A program made the translations under genes and the position numbers. Under the pieces are notes generated by a model. The model worked only from the letters and a program-made list of their open reading frames with translations, had not been told where the DNA came from and did no database searches. DNA of 40,642 nucleotides from Candidatus Epulonipiscium sp. Its GTDB lineage: Bacteria > Bacillota_A > Clostridia > Lachnospirales > Cellulosilyticaceae. Below are positions 8,715 to 17,440 of the stretch, piece after piece (the first letter of the stretch is position 1; every line of letters begins with the position of its first letter). The stretch spans positions 1-40,642 of the forward strand of contig DUUM01000433.1 in the NCBI GenBank assembly GCA_012841565.1, read 5' to 3'.

Positions 8715-9013
8715 TTAAAGACTGTGATAAGAAGAGTATATTCAAATATAGTTATAGAGAGCTGATGAGGGTGGAAATTCAGTATGAAGTTTGAATAGAA
8801 GAACATCTTGGAGTCTCCAACCGAACACCATTGTTAGTAGGCCTGGACGGAATCAAACCGTTATCATTGAAGCGTATCGATCTGTTAAATATGTAACTGA
8901 TCTGTGCGAGTAAGAGGATTACATGATTGTAATCAATAAGGGTGGCACCGCGAGATATAAGTTCTTCGTCCCTACAAGGTTTGTTCCTTGTTAGGGATCG
9001 AAGGGCTTTTTTT
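8715..9013 (+). promoter_or_regulatory. T-box riboswitch, asparagine specifier
   Basis: The conserved T-box core GGTGGCACCGCG lies at 8941-8952. It is followed by a long terminator stem (CTTCGTCCCTACAAGG at 8964-8979 against CCTTGTTAGGGATCGAAG at 8986-9003) and a run of T at 9006-9013. In Stem I, the sequence GAACATC places an AAC codon at 8802-8804 in the expected specifier position, so uncharged tRNA-Asn should be the ligand. That agrees with the downstream gene, asnA. The leader accounts for most of the gap of nearly 400 bases between 8665 and 9057. Mechanism: uncharged tRNA-Asn binds the specifier and the T-box and favours the antiterminator, so asparagine synthesis is switched on under starvation. 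Confidence 0.95.
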
Positions 9014-9057
9014 ATTGCTTTAAAATAAATATATAAATGACTTAGGAGGCAAGAAGG

Positions 9058-10068
9058 ATGGAAAAACTTATTTTACCAGAAGGCTATACACCAAAACTAA
9101 CATTAAAAGAAACAGAAATTGCCATTAAACAATTAAAAGATTTCTTTGAAAAGGCACTTGCAAGAGAGCTAAAGATTATGCGCGTATCTGCACCCCTATT
9201 TGTAAAACCGGAATCAGGGTTAAATGATAACTTAAGTGGAGAAGAAAGACCTGTTACATTTGATATTAAAGATGATAACTATGCCATGGTTGAAATTGTA
9301 CATTCCCTAGCCAAGTGGAAACGTATGGTCTTAGGTCGATATGGCCTAGGAGTAGATGAGGGGATCTACACAGATATGAATGCCATAAGAAGAGATGAAG
9401 TTTTAGATAATACACATTCACTATATGTAGATCAATGGGACTGGGAAAAAATAATCACTAAAGATATGAGAAACGAGTGGACACTCATTCATATTGTAAA
9501 AAGAATATACAGAGTTTTTCTAGAAACACAAAACTATGTTAATGGACTGTATCCAACCCTAGATAAACTACTTCCAGAAGAAATAACCATTATTACAGCC
9601 CAGCAATTAGAAAATATGTATCCAGAGCTGACGCCAGATGAAAGAGAACATCGCATAGCAAAAGATAAAAAGGCTGTATTTATTATGCAAATTGGAGCAA
9701 AACTAGAATCAGGTCAACCACATAGCAATAGGGCACCAGACTACGACGACTGGTCCTTAAACGGTGATATCATATTTTGGAACCCATTACATGAGAAGGC
9801 TCTAGAACTCTCCTCTATGGGCATTAGAGTAGATGAAGAGACATTAGAGAAACAATTGGCTATTGCAGGGTGTGAAGAGCGTAAGGAATTTACATTCCAT
9901 AAAATGCTCCTAGAAGGCAAGCTCCCTTATACAGTGGGTGGTGGGATTGGGCAATCTCGTATTTGCATGTACTTCCTACAAAAGGCACACATCGGAGAAG
10001 TTCAATCTTGTGTATGGCCCGACGAAATGATTAAAATTTGTAGTGAAAATAATATTACGTTGTTGTAA
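9058..10068 (+). CDS. asnA: Aspartate-ammonia ligase (asparagine synthetase A)
   Basis: A 336-residue enzyme that amidates aspartate with ammonia and ATP to make asparagine. The sequence matches AsnA over its full usual length, with class II tRNA-synthetase-like blocks such as SGEERPVTFDIKD and WKRMVLGRYG near residues 59-100, the acidic substrate segment RRDEVLDNTHS, and the motif-3-like GGGIGQSRICMYFL near residue 295. The start ATG 9058 follows AGGAGG with good spacing. Expression is set by the asparagine T-box directly upstream. The gene stands alone and ends at a terminator shared with the convergent lipoprotein gene. Confidence 0.97.
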   Translation: MEKLILPEGYTPKLTLKETEIAIKQLKDFFEKALARELKIMRVSAPLFVKPESGLNDNLSGEERPVTFDIKDDNYAMVEIVHSLAKWKRMVLGRYGLGVDEGIYTDMNAIRRDEVLDNTHSLYVDQWDWEKIITKDMRNEWTLIHIVKRIYRVFLETQNYVNGLYPTLDKLLPEEITIITAQQLENMYPELTPDEREHRIAKDKKAVFIMQIGAKLESGQPHSNRAPDYDDWSLNGDIIFWNPLHEKALELSSMGIRVDEETLEKQLAIAGCEERKEFTFHKMLLEGKLPYTVGGGIGQSRICMYFLQKAHIGEVQSCVWPDEMIKICSENNITLL

Positions 10069-10106
10069 AAAATAGCAGGAAGTTGTGTTGCCAAGGTGAC
10101 GCTTCA

Positions 10107-10190
10107 TTTTCCGTAATGCGGAAATAAGCCTATTTAAACTAGCAAAAAAAGCAAGTCCCTATAAATTCATAGGCGACTTGCTTTTAATTT
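10107..10190. terminator. Terminator between convergent asnA and lipoprotein genes
   Basis: The main stem pairs GCAAGTCCCTAT (10151-10162) with ATAGGCGACTTGC (10169-10181). It is flanked by A-run and T-run on both sides, so it can stop transcription in both directions. A smaller hairpin, TTTCCG with CGGAAA near 10108-10125, precedes it. Confidence 0.8.
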
Positions 10191-10195
10191 TTAAT

Positions 10196-11338
10196 CTATA
10201 TTTCGTTTACCAAAGCTTCTAAAAGTTCTTTGCTTATTTCTTCTGTAGGCATGGTAACATCGAAACCATCAGCCAGTACTTGTGTTTCTTCTTTTACAAG
10301 GATAGTAGCATTAAACATTACACTTGAATTTGTCGGATCTGATACTTTTATTACGTTGTATAGATTTGTGTAGTACTTGTTGTTTTCTTTCCAAGTACGC
10401 ATGCGTAAGGAGCTTCCGGCTAACATAGTAGAGACCATATCTGCGCCTTCAGCGTATCCTGCGTTCCAGCTAGCGAGTATCTCATCTGCCATTCCTTCTT
10501 TAGCAAATTCTAGTTTCGCTTCTTTTAACAGGTCTACAATTTGTTTTTTACCTTCTGGGAACGTAGTAGCATACATAGCGTTAAACTCTTCATCTGTTAA
10601 AGAATCCATAAAAGTGATAGTAGTATCTATAATTTTATCAAAATTCTTAATACCTATAGTAACGAAGGTATTCGCGAGTTTAACCAAATCTTCAGTCTCT
10701 ACTTGAAGAACAAAAGCATTACCCTCTTTAGTAATTAGGTTAGTATCGGCATCCTTATAGATTGCTGTTAATTCTTTTAGGAAAGCTGAGGATTTTTCCT
10801 GGACTCCCTCTAATGACTTAGGATCAGAAAGTGCATTAAGAGCAAGAGGGGCATCAGCAAAAACTTCTTTAATAGTAGAAAGAGGAATTAGTTTGTTATT
10901 AAAAGGTGCTGCTACAACCGTAATACCTGGGTAAAGCTCGTTAAATTTAGGGCTGATAGAAATTGCAAAAGCCTCATCTTTATACTTAAGTGTTGCAAGA
11001 TTTTCCTTTTTATTATTTTTCTTTTCAACTAAATCAAATGATATAAATGAAACATTCTTTTTAGTATCTGATTTTTGTGTAATGGTTATGTAGTTATCTT
11101 TCAGATACGTATTTACAGTTGTCATTAAGGCTGTTTCCTCAGCACTAAACATATCAGCTGGAACCTTCACGTCGCCAATAGAGATTGTACTAACTGTTTG
11201 GATAGCTTTGCTTGTAGCAACCGTTTGCATTTCCTCCAGATAGTTTACAAATCCTAAAGTGTCTGCGTTACAACCTGTTAAAACCATACTCAGCAATAAA
11301 ACTGCTACAATCAATAGTGAAACTTTCTTTTTATACAT
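10196..11338 (-). CDS. Lipoprotein of unknown function
   Basis: A 380-residue exported lipoprotein: the N-terminus has Lys3-Lys5, a hydrophobic stretch and the lipobox LTGC with the acylated Cys at about residue 23. The mature part is rich in Lys, Glu, Asp and Thr, looks like a mix of strands and helices, and includes a long helical segment (about 235-300). I do not recognise a family. It has no SLH, PBP-type or peptidase motif that I can see. It has AAGGAG before the start and its own promoter at 11371-11400. The neighbours on both sides are unrelated housekeeping genes, so context gives no clue to its role. Confidence 0.8.
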   Translation of the reverse strand: MYKKKVSLLIVAVLLLSMVLTGCNADTLGFVNYLEEMQTVATSKAIQTVSTISIGDVKVPADMFSAEETALMTTVNTYLKDNYITITQKSDTKKNVSFISFDLVEKKNNKKENLATLKYKDEAFAISISPKFNELYPGITVVAAPFNNKLIPLSTIKEVFADAPLALNALSDPKSLEGVQEKSSAFLKELTAIYKDADTNLITKEGNAFVLQVETEDLVKLANTFVTIGIKNFDKIIDTTITFMDSLTDEEFNAMYATTFPEGKKQIVDLLKEAKLEFAKEGMADEILASWNAGYAEGADMVSTMLAGSSLRMRTWKENNKYYTNLYNVIKVSDPTNSSVMFNATILVKEETQVLADGFDVTMPTEEISKELLEALVNEI

Positions 11339-11370
11339 AATATCTCTCCTTTATATTTGAATTCGTTATA

Positions 11371-11400
11371 ATTATAACATAAGAATTGTAGTGATTACAA
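11371..11400 (-). promoter_or_regulatory. Promoter for the lipoprotein gene
   Basis: Read on the minus strand, TTGTAA (11395-11400) and TATAAT (11371-11376) are 18 bases apart, 33 bases before the start codon. Nothing else is evident in the 178-base gap up to coaBC. Confidence 0.55.
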
Positions 11401-11516
11401 GGTGAAGTCTAATAGATTCTGAATTCGTTAAATCCTTCTATTCTCGCTCTTTATGGATGCAAGACAAATTTATTTACTAAAGTATACACAATTGTGGCAA
11501 TAGATCAAATTTTTAT

Positions 11517-12707
11517 TTAGGAATTTTCTTCTATAATGAGTTTTAACAACTCTTGAGCAACCCTTGATTTACTGAGTGTCGGCAGGGGGATAGTTGCTCC
11601 GTTTTTCTTGTAAATGGTTACAGTGTTTGTTTCTTTGCCGAAACCAGCATTGGCATCTAAAATATCATTAGCCACAATCATATCTAAGTTTTTGGTCTGA
11701 AGTTTTTCAACTGCATACTTTTCTATATTCTGTGTTTCGGCTGCAAAACCGACTAAAAATTGGTTGGTTTTTGTGCGGCCTAATTCTTTTAATATATCAG
11801 TTGTCCGTTCTAATTGAAAACTTAAATCACCATCTTGCTTTTTGATTTTGTGTTTAGAGGTAATACTGGGACGGTAATCTGCAACAGCTGCGGCTTTAAT
11901 AACAATATCAGTTTCATGATATATGGAAATAACGGCCTCGTACATTTCTTGCGCAGATTTTATGGGTATGATCGTTACATTAGGCGGCGCAGGTAAGGTG
12001 GTAGGACCTGAAACAAGTGTGACTTTGGCACCTAGTTTGGCAGCTTCGGCAGCAATGGCATAACCCATTTTACCAGTGGAATGATTGCTGATAAATCTAA
12101 AAGGATCAATAGATTCTATGGTAGGTCCTGCAGTCACTAGGACTGCCTGGCCACTTAAGGGAGATGTTTTACTCAGAAATTCCTCTACTTGCTTTATAAT
12201 ATTTTCAGGTTCTTCCATACGGCCCTTTGCCTCGTAGCCACATGCCAGCATGCCCGTACGGGGTTCTATAAAATGATAGCCCTGGGTCTTAAGGGTTTGT
12301 ATATTATTTTGAGTAGAAAAATGATTATACATATGGACATTCATAGAAGGCGCGATAAATACAGGAGATGTCATAGCCAGGAAAGTGGATGAGACCATAT
12401 CATCAGCAATACCATTAGCAAATTTAGCAATAATATTAGCGGTAGCAGGTGCTACGATAACAACATCAGCCCAGTCAGCAAGATCAATATGAGCGATGAT
12501 AGATGGGTCGATTTCATTAAAGACATCGGTATAAACTGCGTTTTTTGAAATGGATTGAAATGTAAGAGGTCCAATAAACTCAGTGGCTGACTTGGTCATA
12601 ATGACTTTGACATTAGCCCCTTTTTGAACGAGCTTACTTGTTAAGGTAGCACTTTTATAGGCAGCAATTCCTCCTGTTACGCAAAGTAAAATATTTTTAT
12701 CTTTCAT
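11517..12707 (-). CDS. coaBC: Bifunctional phosphopantothenoylcysteine decarboxylase / phosphopantothenate-cysteine ligase
   Basis: A 396-residue fusion enzyme for two consecutive steps of coenzyme A synthesis. The N-terminal CoaC flavoprotein covers about residues 1-180, with the FMN-binding start VTGGIAAYKS, the catalytic His73 (IAHIDLADWAD), the PSMN motif (Asn123) and the active-site Cys156 in GMLACGYEAKGRM. The CoaB half begins near residue 185 (VLVTAGPT) and contains the SNHSTGKMGYAIA block and the KAAAVADYRP motif. All key residues are in place. AGGAGG lies before the start, and a TATAAT-like -10 box sits upstream on the minus strand without a clear -35. The gene is monocistronic. Confidence 0.96.
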   Translation of the reverse strand: MKDKNILLCVTGGIAAYKSATLTSKLVQKGANVKVIMTKSATEFIGPLTFQSISKNAVYTDVFNEIDPSIIAHIDLADWADVVIVAPATANIIAKFANGIADDMVSSTFLAMTSPVFIAPSMNVHMYNHFSTQNNIQTLKTQGYHFIEPRTGMLACGYEAKGRMEEPENIIKQVEEFLSKTSPLSGQAVLVTAGPTIESIDPFRFISNHSTGKMGYAIAAEAAKLGAKVTLVSGPTTLPAPPNVTIIPIKSAQEMYEAVISIYHETDIVIKAAAVADYRPSITSKHKIKKQDGDLSFQLERTTDILKELGRTKTNQFLVGFAAETQNIEKYAVEKLQTKNLDMIVANDILDANAGFGKETNTVTIYKKNGATIPLPTLSKSRVAQELLKLIIEENS

Positions 12708-12826
12708 AATAACCTCCTAATATATGGTTCAGTTGATTTATATTAAATTGTATTATACCATAGTCTTGCTATCTGGCCTAAACCTTAGTGTAAAGGCAAG
12801 AACTTGATGGAGAGGGAGTTTAGCAT

Positions 12827-12877
12827 AAAAATCCCCCGCTAGCATTTTTGGCTTGTAGCCCAAATGCTAAACAGGGG
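12827..12877 (-). terminator. Terminator for the GNAT-like gene
   Basis: On the minus strand, CCCCT and TAGCATTT (complement of 12862-12877) pair with AAATGCTA and GGGG (complement of 12833-12847), and the stem is followed by ATTTTTATG. It lies about 65 bases after the small acetyltransferase-like gene. The remainder of the gap to coaBC holds only the coaBC leader. Confidence 0.8.
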
Positions 12878-12942
12878 AGTAGAGGAAGATATTGTGTTTT
12901 TTACTTCACCAGACTAGAGTAGGAACAGTCCCCGTGAATGCA

Positions 12943-13215
12943 CTAAGCCAACATATCTGCGTAATCTCTATCCACAACTTTGACTGCATACGAGCATGTA
13001 GGCTTTAGTTTGAGATCCTTACCCTTAGCGTATTCAATTGCCGCATCTACAAGTTCTCTAGCATAGCCGTGGCTACGGTGATCGGGGTCTACATAGGTTC
13101 CGTTAATGTCCATAACACCATTATGGATGGCATATGTTACATGACCTTTATTTTGTGTGTCACCTTCAATATAAAACTTATTATTATCAACATCATGTTT
13201 AATATAATCTTTCAT
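12943..13215 (-). CDS. Small GNAT-like N-acetyltransferase (YjdJ/NATD1 type)
   Basis: A 90-residue protein that matches the short acetyltransferase-like family (COG2388). The core shows the strand pattern of GNAT, the acetyl-CoA loop region DPDHRSHGYARELVDAAIEY at about residues 43-62, and the C-terminal block KLKPTCSYAVKVVD with a conserved Cys-Ser. Members are about 90-100 residues, so this is full length. The substrate is unknown. It has AGGAGG before the start, its own promoter, and its own terminator, so it is transcribed alone. Confidence 0.85.
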   Translation of the reverse strand: MKDYIKHDVDNNKFYIEGDTQNKGHVTYAIHNGVMDINGTYVDPDHRSHGYARELVDAAIEYAKGKDLKLKPTCSYAVKVVDRDYADMLA

Positions 13216-13256
13216 GAAAATCCTCCTTATTTAATTTAGTTTTACTATATATTAGT

Positions 13257-13285
13257 ATTATACAATATATGAAGAAAATATACAA
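13257..13285 (-). promoter_or_regulatory. Promoter for the GNAT-like gene
   Basis: On the minus strand TTGTAT (13280-13285) and TATAAT (13257-13262) are 17 bases apart, about 40 bases before the start codon. Confidence 0.6.
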
Positions 13286-13345
13286 ATGGATATACATAAT
13301 TATATGGCAAATAGTGAAAGCTAGAAGATAAAAGGATGTGATTAA

Positions 13346-13777
13346 GTGATTGGAATAATTGTATCTTTAATTTCAGGGGCTTTAATGAGTATACAAGGTG
13401 TATTTAATACACGTGTAACGGAAGAAGCGGGCTTATGGCTCACAAGTGCAATCGTTCAAGGAACGGCTTTTATTATTTGCATAATTGCACTGTGGATAAC
13501 AAAAGATGGAGATTTAGGTGGACTTAAAGAGGTTAATAAATTTTATTTATTAGGGGGGGTTCTTGGTGCAGGAATTACCTATACGGTTATTAGGGGAATG
13601 AGTAGCTTGGGCCCGGCATATGCCATTATGCTGATATTAGTATCTCAGATGATTGTGGCTTATCTTATTGAACTGCTAGGGTGGTTTGGCACAGAAAGTC
13701 CTGGTTTTGAGTGGCAAAAATTAATAGGAGTGGCCTTTATGATTGGAGGAATAGTAGTATTTCAGTGGAAGAAGTAA
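13346..13777 (+). CDS. DMT-superfamily membrane protein (YdcZ/DUF606 type)
   Basis: A 143-residue protein with five hydrophobic spans (about residues 1-18, 32-50, 66-86, 88-110 and 122-140). The opening segment with the pattern SGALMSIQGVFNTRV and the later block GPAYAIMLILVSQMI are typical of the DUF606/YdcZ branch of drug/metabolite transporters, in which five-span half-size proteins pair up. The substrate is unknown. The start is GTG 13346 with AAAGGATG upstream. It is separated by about 130 bases from the divergent GNAT-like gene and runs towards nrdG. Confidence 0.8.
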   Translation: MIGIIVSLISGALMSIQGVFNTRVTEEAGLWLTSAIVQGTAFIICIIALWITKDGDLGGLKEVNKFYLLGGVLGAGITYTVIRGMSSLGPAYAIMLILVSQMIVAYLIELLGWFGTESPGFEWQKLIGVAFMIGGIVVFQWKK

Positions 13778-13792
13778 TGGATAATGACTAAA

Positions 13793-13862
13793 AACCTGCC
13801 ATCTATAGGATATAAATGACAGGTTAGGTGAAATTATAAACTTTAATTAAAGTTATGATTTT
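13793..13862. terminator. Possible terminator region between convergent genes
   Basis: A stem with one mismatch (AACCTGCCAT at 13793-13802 with ATGACAGGTT at 13816-13825) and a 16-base palindrome AACTTTAATTAAAGTT at 13839-13854 followed by T-rich sequence lie between the ends of the DMT gene and nrdG. Neither is a textbook terminator. Confidence 0.35.
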
Positions 13863-14354
13863 TCAATTAAAATGTAGCTGTTCTTGAATTAACCCATTAG
13901 CAAGCTTTAAGATTATTTGATTAGTAGAGCCAATATAAGGCAGATCAGTGGTGAGTAGGTCCTGTACAAAAGGACCTTCAACTAGTACATCAATCCATGG
14001 TAAGAGTTGTTTGAAGTTTGAATCCTTTAATAACTGCTCATATGTGTACCCTGTATAAACCCAACAATCAAGAGAAAGAAAGCGAATCTCTTCTAATAGG
14101 GGAAGAAGGTTATCATATTGTAAAAATGGTTCTCCGCCGGATATGGTAACACCTTTTATAATTGGCATATTGTTTTTAATGCGTGTAATAATTTCATTAT
14201 GGGTCAAGCTTTCTCCGTAGTCTAGGTTTTGCATATCACCATTATGGCACCCAGGACAATCATGATAGCAACCTGATAAAAATACAACACTTCTGAGACC
14301 TTCACCGTTGACAGTAGAATTATCTAAGAATCCAGCCAATTGCAGTGTTTTCAT
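13863..14354 (-). CDS. nrdG: Anaerobic ribonucleotide reductase activating protein
   Basis: A 163-residue radical-SAM enzyme that puts the glycyl radical on NrdD. The [4Fe-4S] motif is CYHDCPGC (Cys29, Cys33, Cys36), followed by the SAM-binding GGEPF block in TISGGEPFLQY. Length and order are standard for NrdG. Its ATG overlaps the stop of nrdD by four bases, so the two are translated together from the nrdD promoter. The protein needs strict anaerobiosis, consistent with the hydrogenase in the same window. Confidence 0.96.
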   Translation of the reverse strand: MKTLQLAGFLDNSTVNGEGLRSVVFLSGCYHDCPGCHNGDMQNLDYGESLTHNEIITRIKNNMPIIKGVTISGGEPFLQYDNLLPLLEEIRFLSLDCWVYTGYTYEQLLKDSNFKQLLPWIDVLVEGPFVQDLLTTDLPYIGSTNQIILKLANGLIQEQLHFN

Positions 14355-16474
14355 GATAAATTATTTCTATAGACAGCAGTGTTTTTTCCGTTGTGTGCAA
14401 TACGGTCACTACGCTCAGCAGATTTCCCACCACCAAAACGTTCATCTAAACTAAGATAACCTGTAACTCTACTAATACCTTGAATGTCTGTACTAGAGCA
14501 TTGTGGGCAAATAGAGGAGTTTTCTTGAATACGGTGTCCACAATCCTTACAATATCTAAGATGAAAGTTAATACCCATATAACTAATATTTGATTCCTTA
14601 TAGGCATAATCTAGGATTGAAAGAATGGTTTCACCTGTGGGGTAGCCATCTATTTCAATATAACTAATATGCCCTGCATTACACATGGCATGAAAAGGCG
14701 CTTCAATTTGAATCTTATCTTTAATAGAGATGAGATGACCAACAGGAACGTGGTAGCTGTTGGTGTAATAATCTTTATCAGTAACGCCCGGAATATCACC
14801 AAATCTTTCTTGGTCTTGAGCTATAAATCTTCCGCTTAGACCTTCAGCAGGGGTAGCATAGCAACTCCAGTTGAGCTTTGTTTCTTTTGTAGCATTATCC
14901 GTGAAATCTCTAATATACTGTATAATACGGTATCCGAGTTCACGGGCCTCTGGGGTTTCGCCGTGATGGGAACCTAATAAAGCGGTTAAAGTTTCAGCAA
15001 GACCTATAAATCCAATCGACCAACTTCCATTTTTAAGGATAGGCTCAATGGTATCGTTAGGAGATAAGCCTTCTGATCCTAGTAGCAAGTGTTCGCCAGC
15101 AACAAAAGGAAGATCTTTAACTTTTAATTTAGCAAGAATACCGTAGCGGTGCATTAAAGAGTCTTTAGCAAGTTGTAAGCGGGAGTCTAAAATAGTAAAG
15201 AATTTATTGACACTCCCCTTAGCAAGTATACCAATACGTGGTAGGTTAATGGTAGTAGGTGCAATATTACCACGCTTAGCTGGTCCTTCAGGCCCATTAA
15301 TATTAGAACAGACATATGTTCTGCAACCCATAGTCGCAGGAAGGATTCCTTGGTCGTAGTATTTTTTATTAAAATCAGCATCTAAATTCATAAAGGTTGG
15401 ATTCATGCGCTTAGCAGCAACTTTACAAGCCAGTTCATAGAGATAAAAATAAGGATCATTCTTTTCCCTATTGACACCTTCTTTAACTCTAAATATAATG
15501 TTTGGGAATATAGGTTGTTCCCCTTTACCCAGTCCTTTGTCATATTCTAACAAAAATGCCTCACAAAGAAGCGCAGCATCTTCAGTTAGTGGAATGCCTA
15601 GATTAAGGCTACTAAAAGGAACCTGGGACCCAGCACGGCTATGCATAGTATTTAAATTATAGACAATTCCCTGCATTGCTTGGTGGACACGTTTGCTTAA
15701 TTTTTGCCTAACAAAGGTATCAAAGTCATCTTGAGACATTGTTGTTAGTAGAGCCTTAAATTCATTTATAATCTCATCACGAGTAAGCCCTACATAAGGT
15801 GCCAAATCATTATCAAAGTTTACATGAGATTGGCCACCGAACATATCATTTTGAGATGCTTGTAATAAAATACAAGATAATTCGGCAGCAGTTTCAATAC
15901 GTTTAGGTGGTTTGATCGTTCCATAACCAGTATTAAATCCACGTTTGAGCAAATCGCCAGTATCAATATGTAAGCAATTTGTAGTAAGATTATAACTATC
16001 TAAATCATGATAGTGCAAATCGCCAACTTCATGGCGCTTAGCGAGATCTTTAGGCATTTTTGATAAATTATGCCATTTATTTGTTTCGCTAGCAATACGA
16101 AGAAGTTTAGATGAGAAGTTATTTCCAACGTTTGCATTATCGCGGTCAGTTTCAATTCCTATATTATGAACCGTATGCATTAAATCTGACTTCATATCAC
16201 GAAGGCGTGTACGTTCCTTACGGTAGTTTGAATAGGCAGATGTAACATGATTTAATGCTAGATTATCTAATGTGTCTTCAATTAAATCTTGAATCTTTTC
16301 AACATCAATTTCTTTGATATTACGCTCAGAAATATTTTTAGAAACTAAACCTGTAATTTGATCAACATCTAATTCTAAGTTTAACTCGTTTGCAGATAGA
16401 GATATGGCATTTTGTATTTTAAATTTATCGAATTCTACCCTTCGACCATCCCGTTTTATAACATAGCATAGCAT
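14351..16474 (-). CDS. nrdD: Anaerobic (class III) ribonucleoside-triphosphate reductase
   Basis: A 707-residue glycyl-radical enzyme that makes dNTPs without oxygen. The N-terminus is an ATP-cone (VIKRDGRRVEFDKFKIQNAI), the allosteric site for overall activity. Near the C-terminus is the zinc site CKDC...CPQC, followed by the glycyl-radical segment RVTGYLSLDERF, with the radical-bearing Gly at about residue 672. The length is normal for the family. GGGGGG lies before the start. The promoter upstream overlaps NrdR-like boxes, so repression by NrdR when dNTP is plentiful is likely. It is co-transcribed with nrdG. Confidence 0.96.
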   Translation of the reverse strand: MLCYVIKRDGRRVEFDKFKIQNAISLSANELNLELDVDQITGLVSKNISERNIKEIDVEKIQDLIEDTLDNLALNHVTSAYSNYRKERTRLRDMKSDLMHTVHNIGIETDRDNANVGNNFSSKLLRIASETNKWHNLSKMPKDLAKRHEVGDLHYHDLDSYNLTTNCLHIDTGDLLKRGFNTGYGTIKPPKRIETAAELSCILLQASQNDMFGGQSHVNFDNDLAPYVGLTRDEIINEFKALLTTMSQDDFDTFVRQKLSKRVHQAMQGIVYNLNTMHSRAGSQVPFSSLNLGIPLTEDAALLCEAFLLEYDKGLGKGEQPIFPNIIFRVKEGVNREKNDPYFYLYELACKVAAKRMNPTFMNLDADFNKKYYDQGILPATMGCRTYVCSNINGPEGPAKRGNIAPTTINLPRIGILAKGSVNKFFTILDSRLQLAKDSLMHRYGILAKLKVKDLPFVAGEHLLLGSEGLSPNDTIEPILKNGSWSIGFIGLAETLTALLGSHHGETPEARELGYRIIQYIRDFTDNATKETKLNWSCYATPAEGLSGRFIAQDQERFGDIPGVTDKDYYTNSYHVPVGHLISIKDKIQIEAPFHAMCNAGHISYIEIDGYPTGETILSILDYAYKESNISYMGINFHLRYCKDCGHRIQENSSICPQCSSTDIQGISRVTGYLSLDERFGGGKSAERSDRIAHNGKNTAVYRNNLS

Positions 16475-16514
16475 ATGTATCCCCCCAAAGTTTTATGATG
16501 ACGCATCTGTGTAA

Positions 16515-16561
16515 ACACAATATGTAGTTGTTAAACACTATTTATATACTACATGTTGTAC
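16515..16561 (-). promoter_or_regulatory. Pair of NrdR-like boxes
   Basis: Two sites resemble the known NrdR consensus ACACWATATRTWGTGT: ACACAATATGTAGTTG at 16515-16530 agrees over its first 14 bases, and ATACTACATGTTGTAC at 16546-16561 agrees at 12 of 16. They are offset by 31 bases, which is three helical turns and the spacing usual for NrdR operators. The second box covers the nrdD -10 element. Confidence 0.8.
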
Positions 16562-16574
16562 ATAGGGAAGTCAA
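16546..16574 (-). promoter_or_regulatory. nrdD-nrdG promoter
   Basis: On the minus strand TTGACT (16569-16574) and TAGTAT (16546-16551) are separated by 17 bases. The element overlaps one NrdR-like box, and the other box lies just downstream of it. Confidence 0.7.
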
Positions 16575-16619
16575 GAGATTTTAGGGTAATTTATAAACTG
16601 TTCTTTAGAAAGGAGTATT

Positions 16620-17339
16620 ATGTATATACCAAAAGAATTAATCATATTAGATTTAGAAACCACTGGTTCTCAGCCTGTGAAAGATGAAATTATAGAGATA
16701 GGGGCTGTGAAGACAATTAATGGAGAGATAGTTGATATCTTTAGCCAGCTTATCCAACCTAGAAGTGAGATTCCGGAGTATATTGCAATGTTAACAGGTA
16801 TTCAGAATGATATGGTAGCTGATTGCCCATATATAGAGGAAGTATTGCCAAGATTCCTTGATTTTTGTAAGGATAATGTTATTGTGGGGCATAATGTGGC
16901 CTTATTTGATTATCGCATGCTCAAGGTCAAAGCTAATAAGCAGGGATATGCTTTTGAGAAACAGGCTATTGATACGTTGATAATTGCTAGAAGATTTTTA
17001 ACACATTTGCCTAGCCGTCGATTAGGAGACCTATGTGAATATTATAATATCGACTTAACTAATGCTCATAGGGCCTTCCATGATGCAAAGGCAACTCATG
17101 AGTTATTAAGGCATCTTATTAAAGACTATTACAATGAAGCGCCAGAGGCGTTTTTGCCCCGTAAAATGGCGTGGAAGGTTCCAAAACAAAGTCTAATAAC
17201 AGCAAGGCAAAAGGGTTTTTTAAGGTATCTTCTAACGGCTAACAACATTAGTTTAAAAGAAGATATTAATAAGCTATCAAAATCAGAAGCAAGCCGAAAA
17301 ATTGATACAATTATTAGGGAACATGGAAGAGAATACTAA
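16620..17339 (+). CDS. DEDDh 3'-5' exonuclease (PolC/DnaQ-like)
   Basis: A 239-residue protein. The N-terminal 170 residues form a DnaQ/PolC-type exonuclease with the ExoI motif DLETTG (Asp11, Glu13), the ExoII region GHNVALFDYRML, and the ExoIII motif with AHRAFHDAKATHEL, giving a complete DEDDh set. The last 60 residues include TARQKGFLRYL and SKSEASRKIDTII, a small helical tail of the DUF3072 type found after such domains in Firmicutes. It probably trims 3' ends in DNA repair or proofreading outside the polymerase. AAAGGAG lies before ATG 16620. It is divergent from nrdD across a 145-base gap that holds the NrdR-like sites, and a long hairpin follows its stop. Confidence 0.88.
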   Translation: MYIPKELIILDLETTGSQPVKDEIIEIGAVKTINGEIVDIFSQLIQPRSEIPEYIAMLTGIQNDMVADCPYIEEVLPRFLDFCKDNVIVGHNVALFDYRMLKVKANKQGYAFEKQAIDTLIIARRFLTHLPSRRLGDLCEYYNIDLTNAHRAFHDAKATHELLRHLIKDYYNEAPEAFLPRKMAWKVPKQSLITARQKGFLRYLLTANNISLKEDINKLSKSEASRKIDTIIREHGREY

Positions 17340-17397
17340 AATATAAATATATTACATATTACGTGCATATACATAATAGTAATTAGTTATGACATAT

Positions 17398-17440
17398 AAA
17401 AGCTCAAAATCTTGAAAATAAAAGATTTTGAGCTTTTATA
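17398..17440 (+). terminator. 16-bp hairpin ahead of the subtilase operon
   Basis: AAAAGCTCAAAATCTT (17398-17413) and AAGATTTTGAGCTTTT (17422-17437) form a perfect stem with an 8-base loop. It looks like a terminator for the exonuclease gene. Its right arm ends only 7 bases before the AAGGAGG of the first subtilase, so any transcript that starts upstream must read through it or carry it at its 5' end. I could not identify a convincing sigma-A, sigma-E or sigma-G promoter in 17340-17397. Confidence 0.7.

Noticed and set aside
10377..10706. Rightward 109-codon frame inside the lipoprotein gene
   Set aside because: Antisense shadow of a gene with lipobox, ribosome binding site and promoter.
17361..17397. 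Possible sporulation-type promoter (TGCATA, CATAATA and CATATAA)
   Set aside because: Elements resemble sigma-G or sigma-E boxes individually, but no pair has the right spacing.
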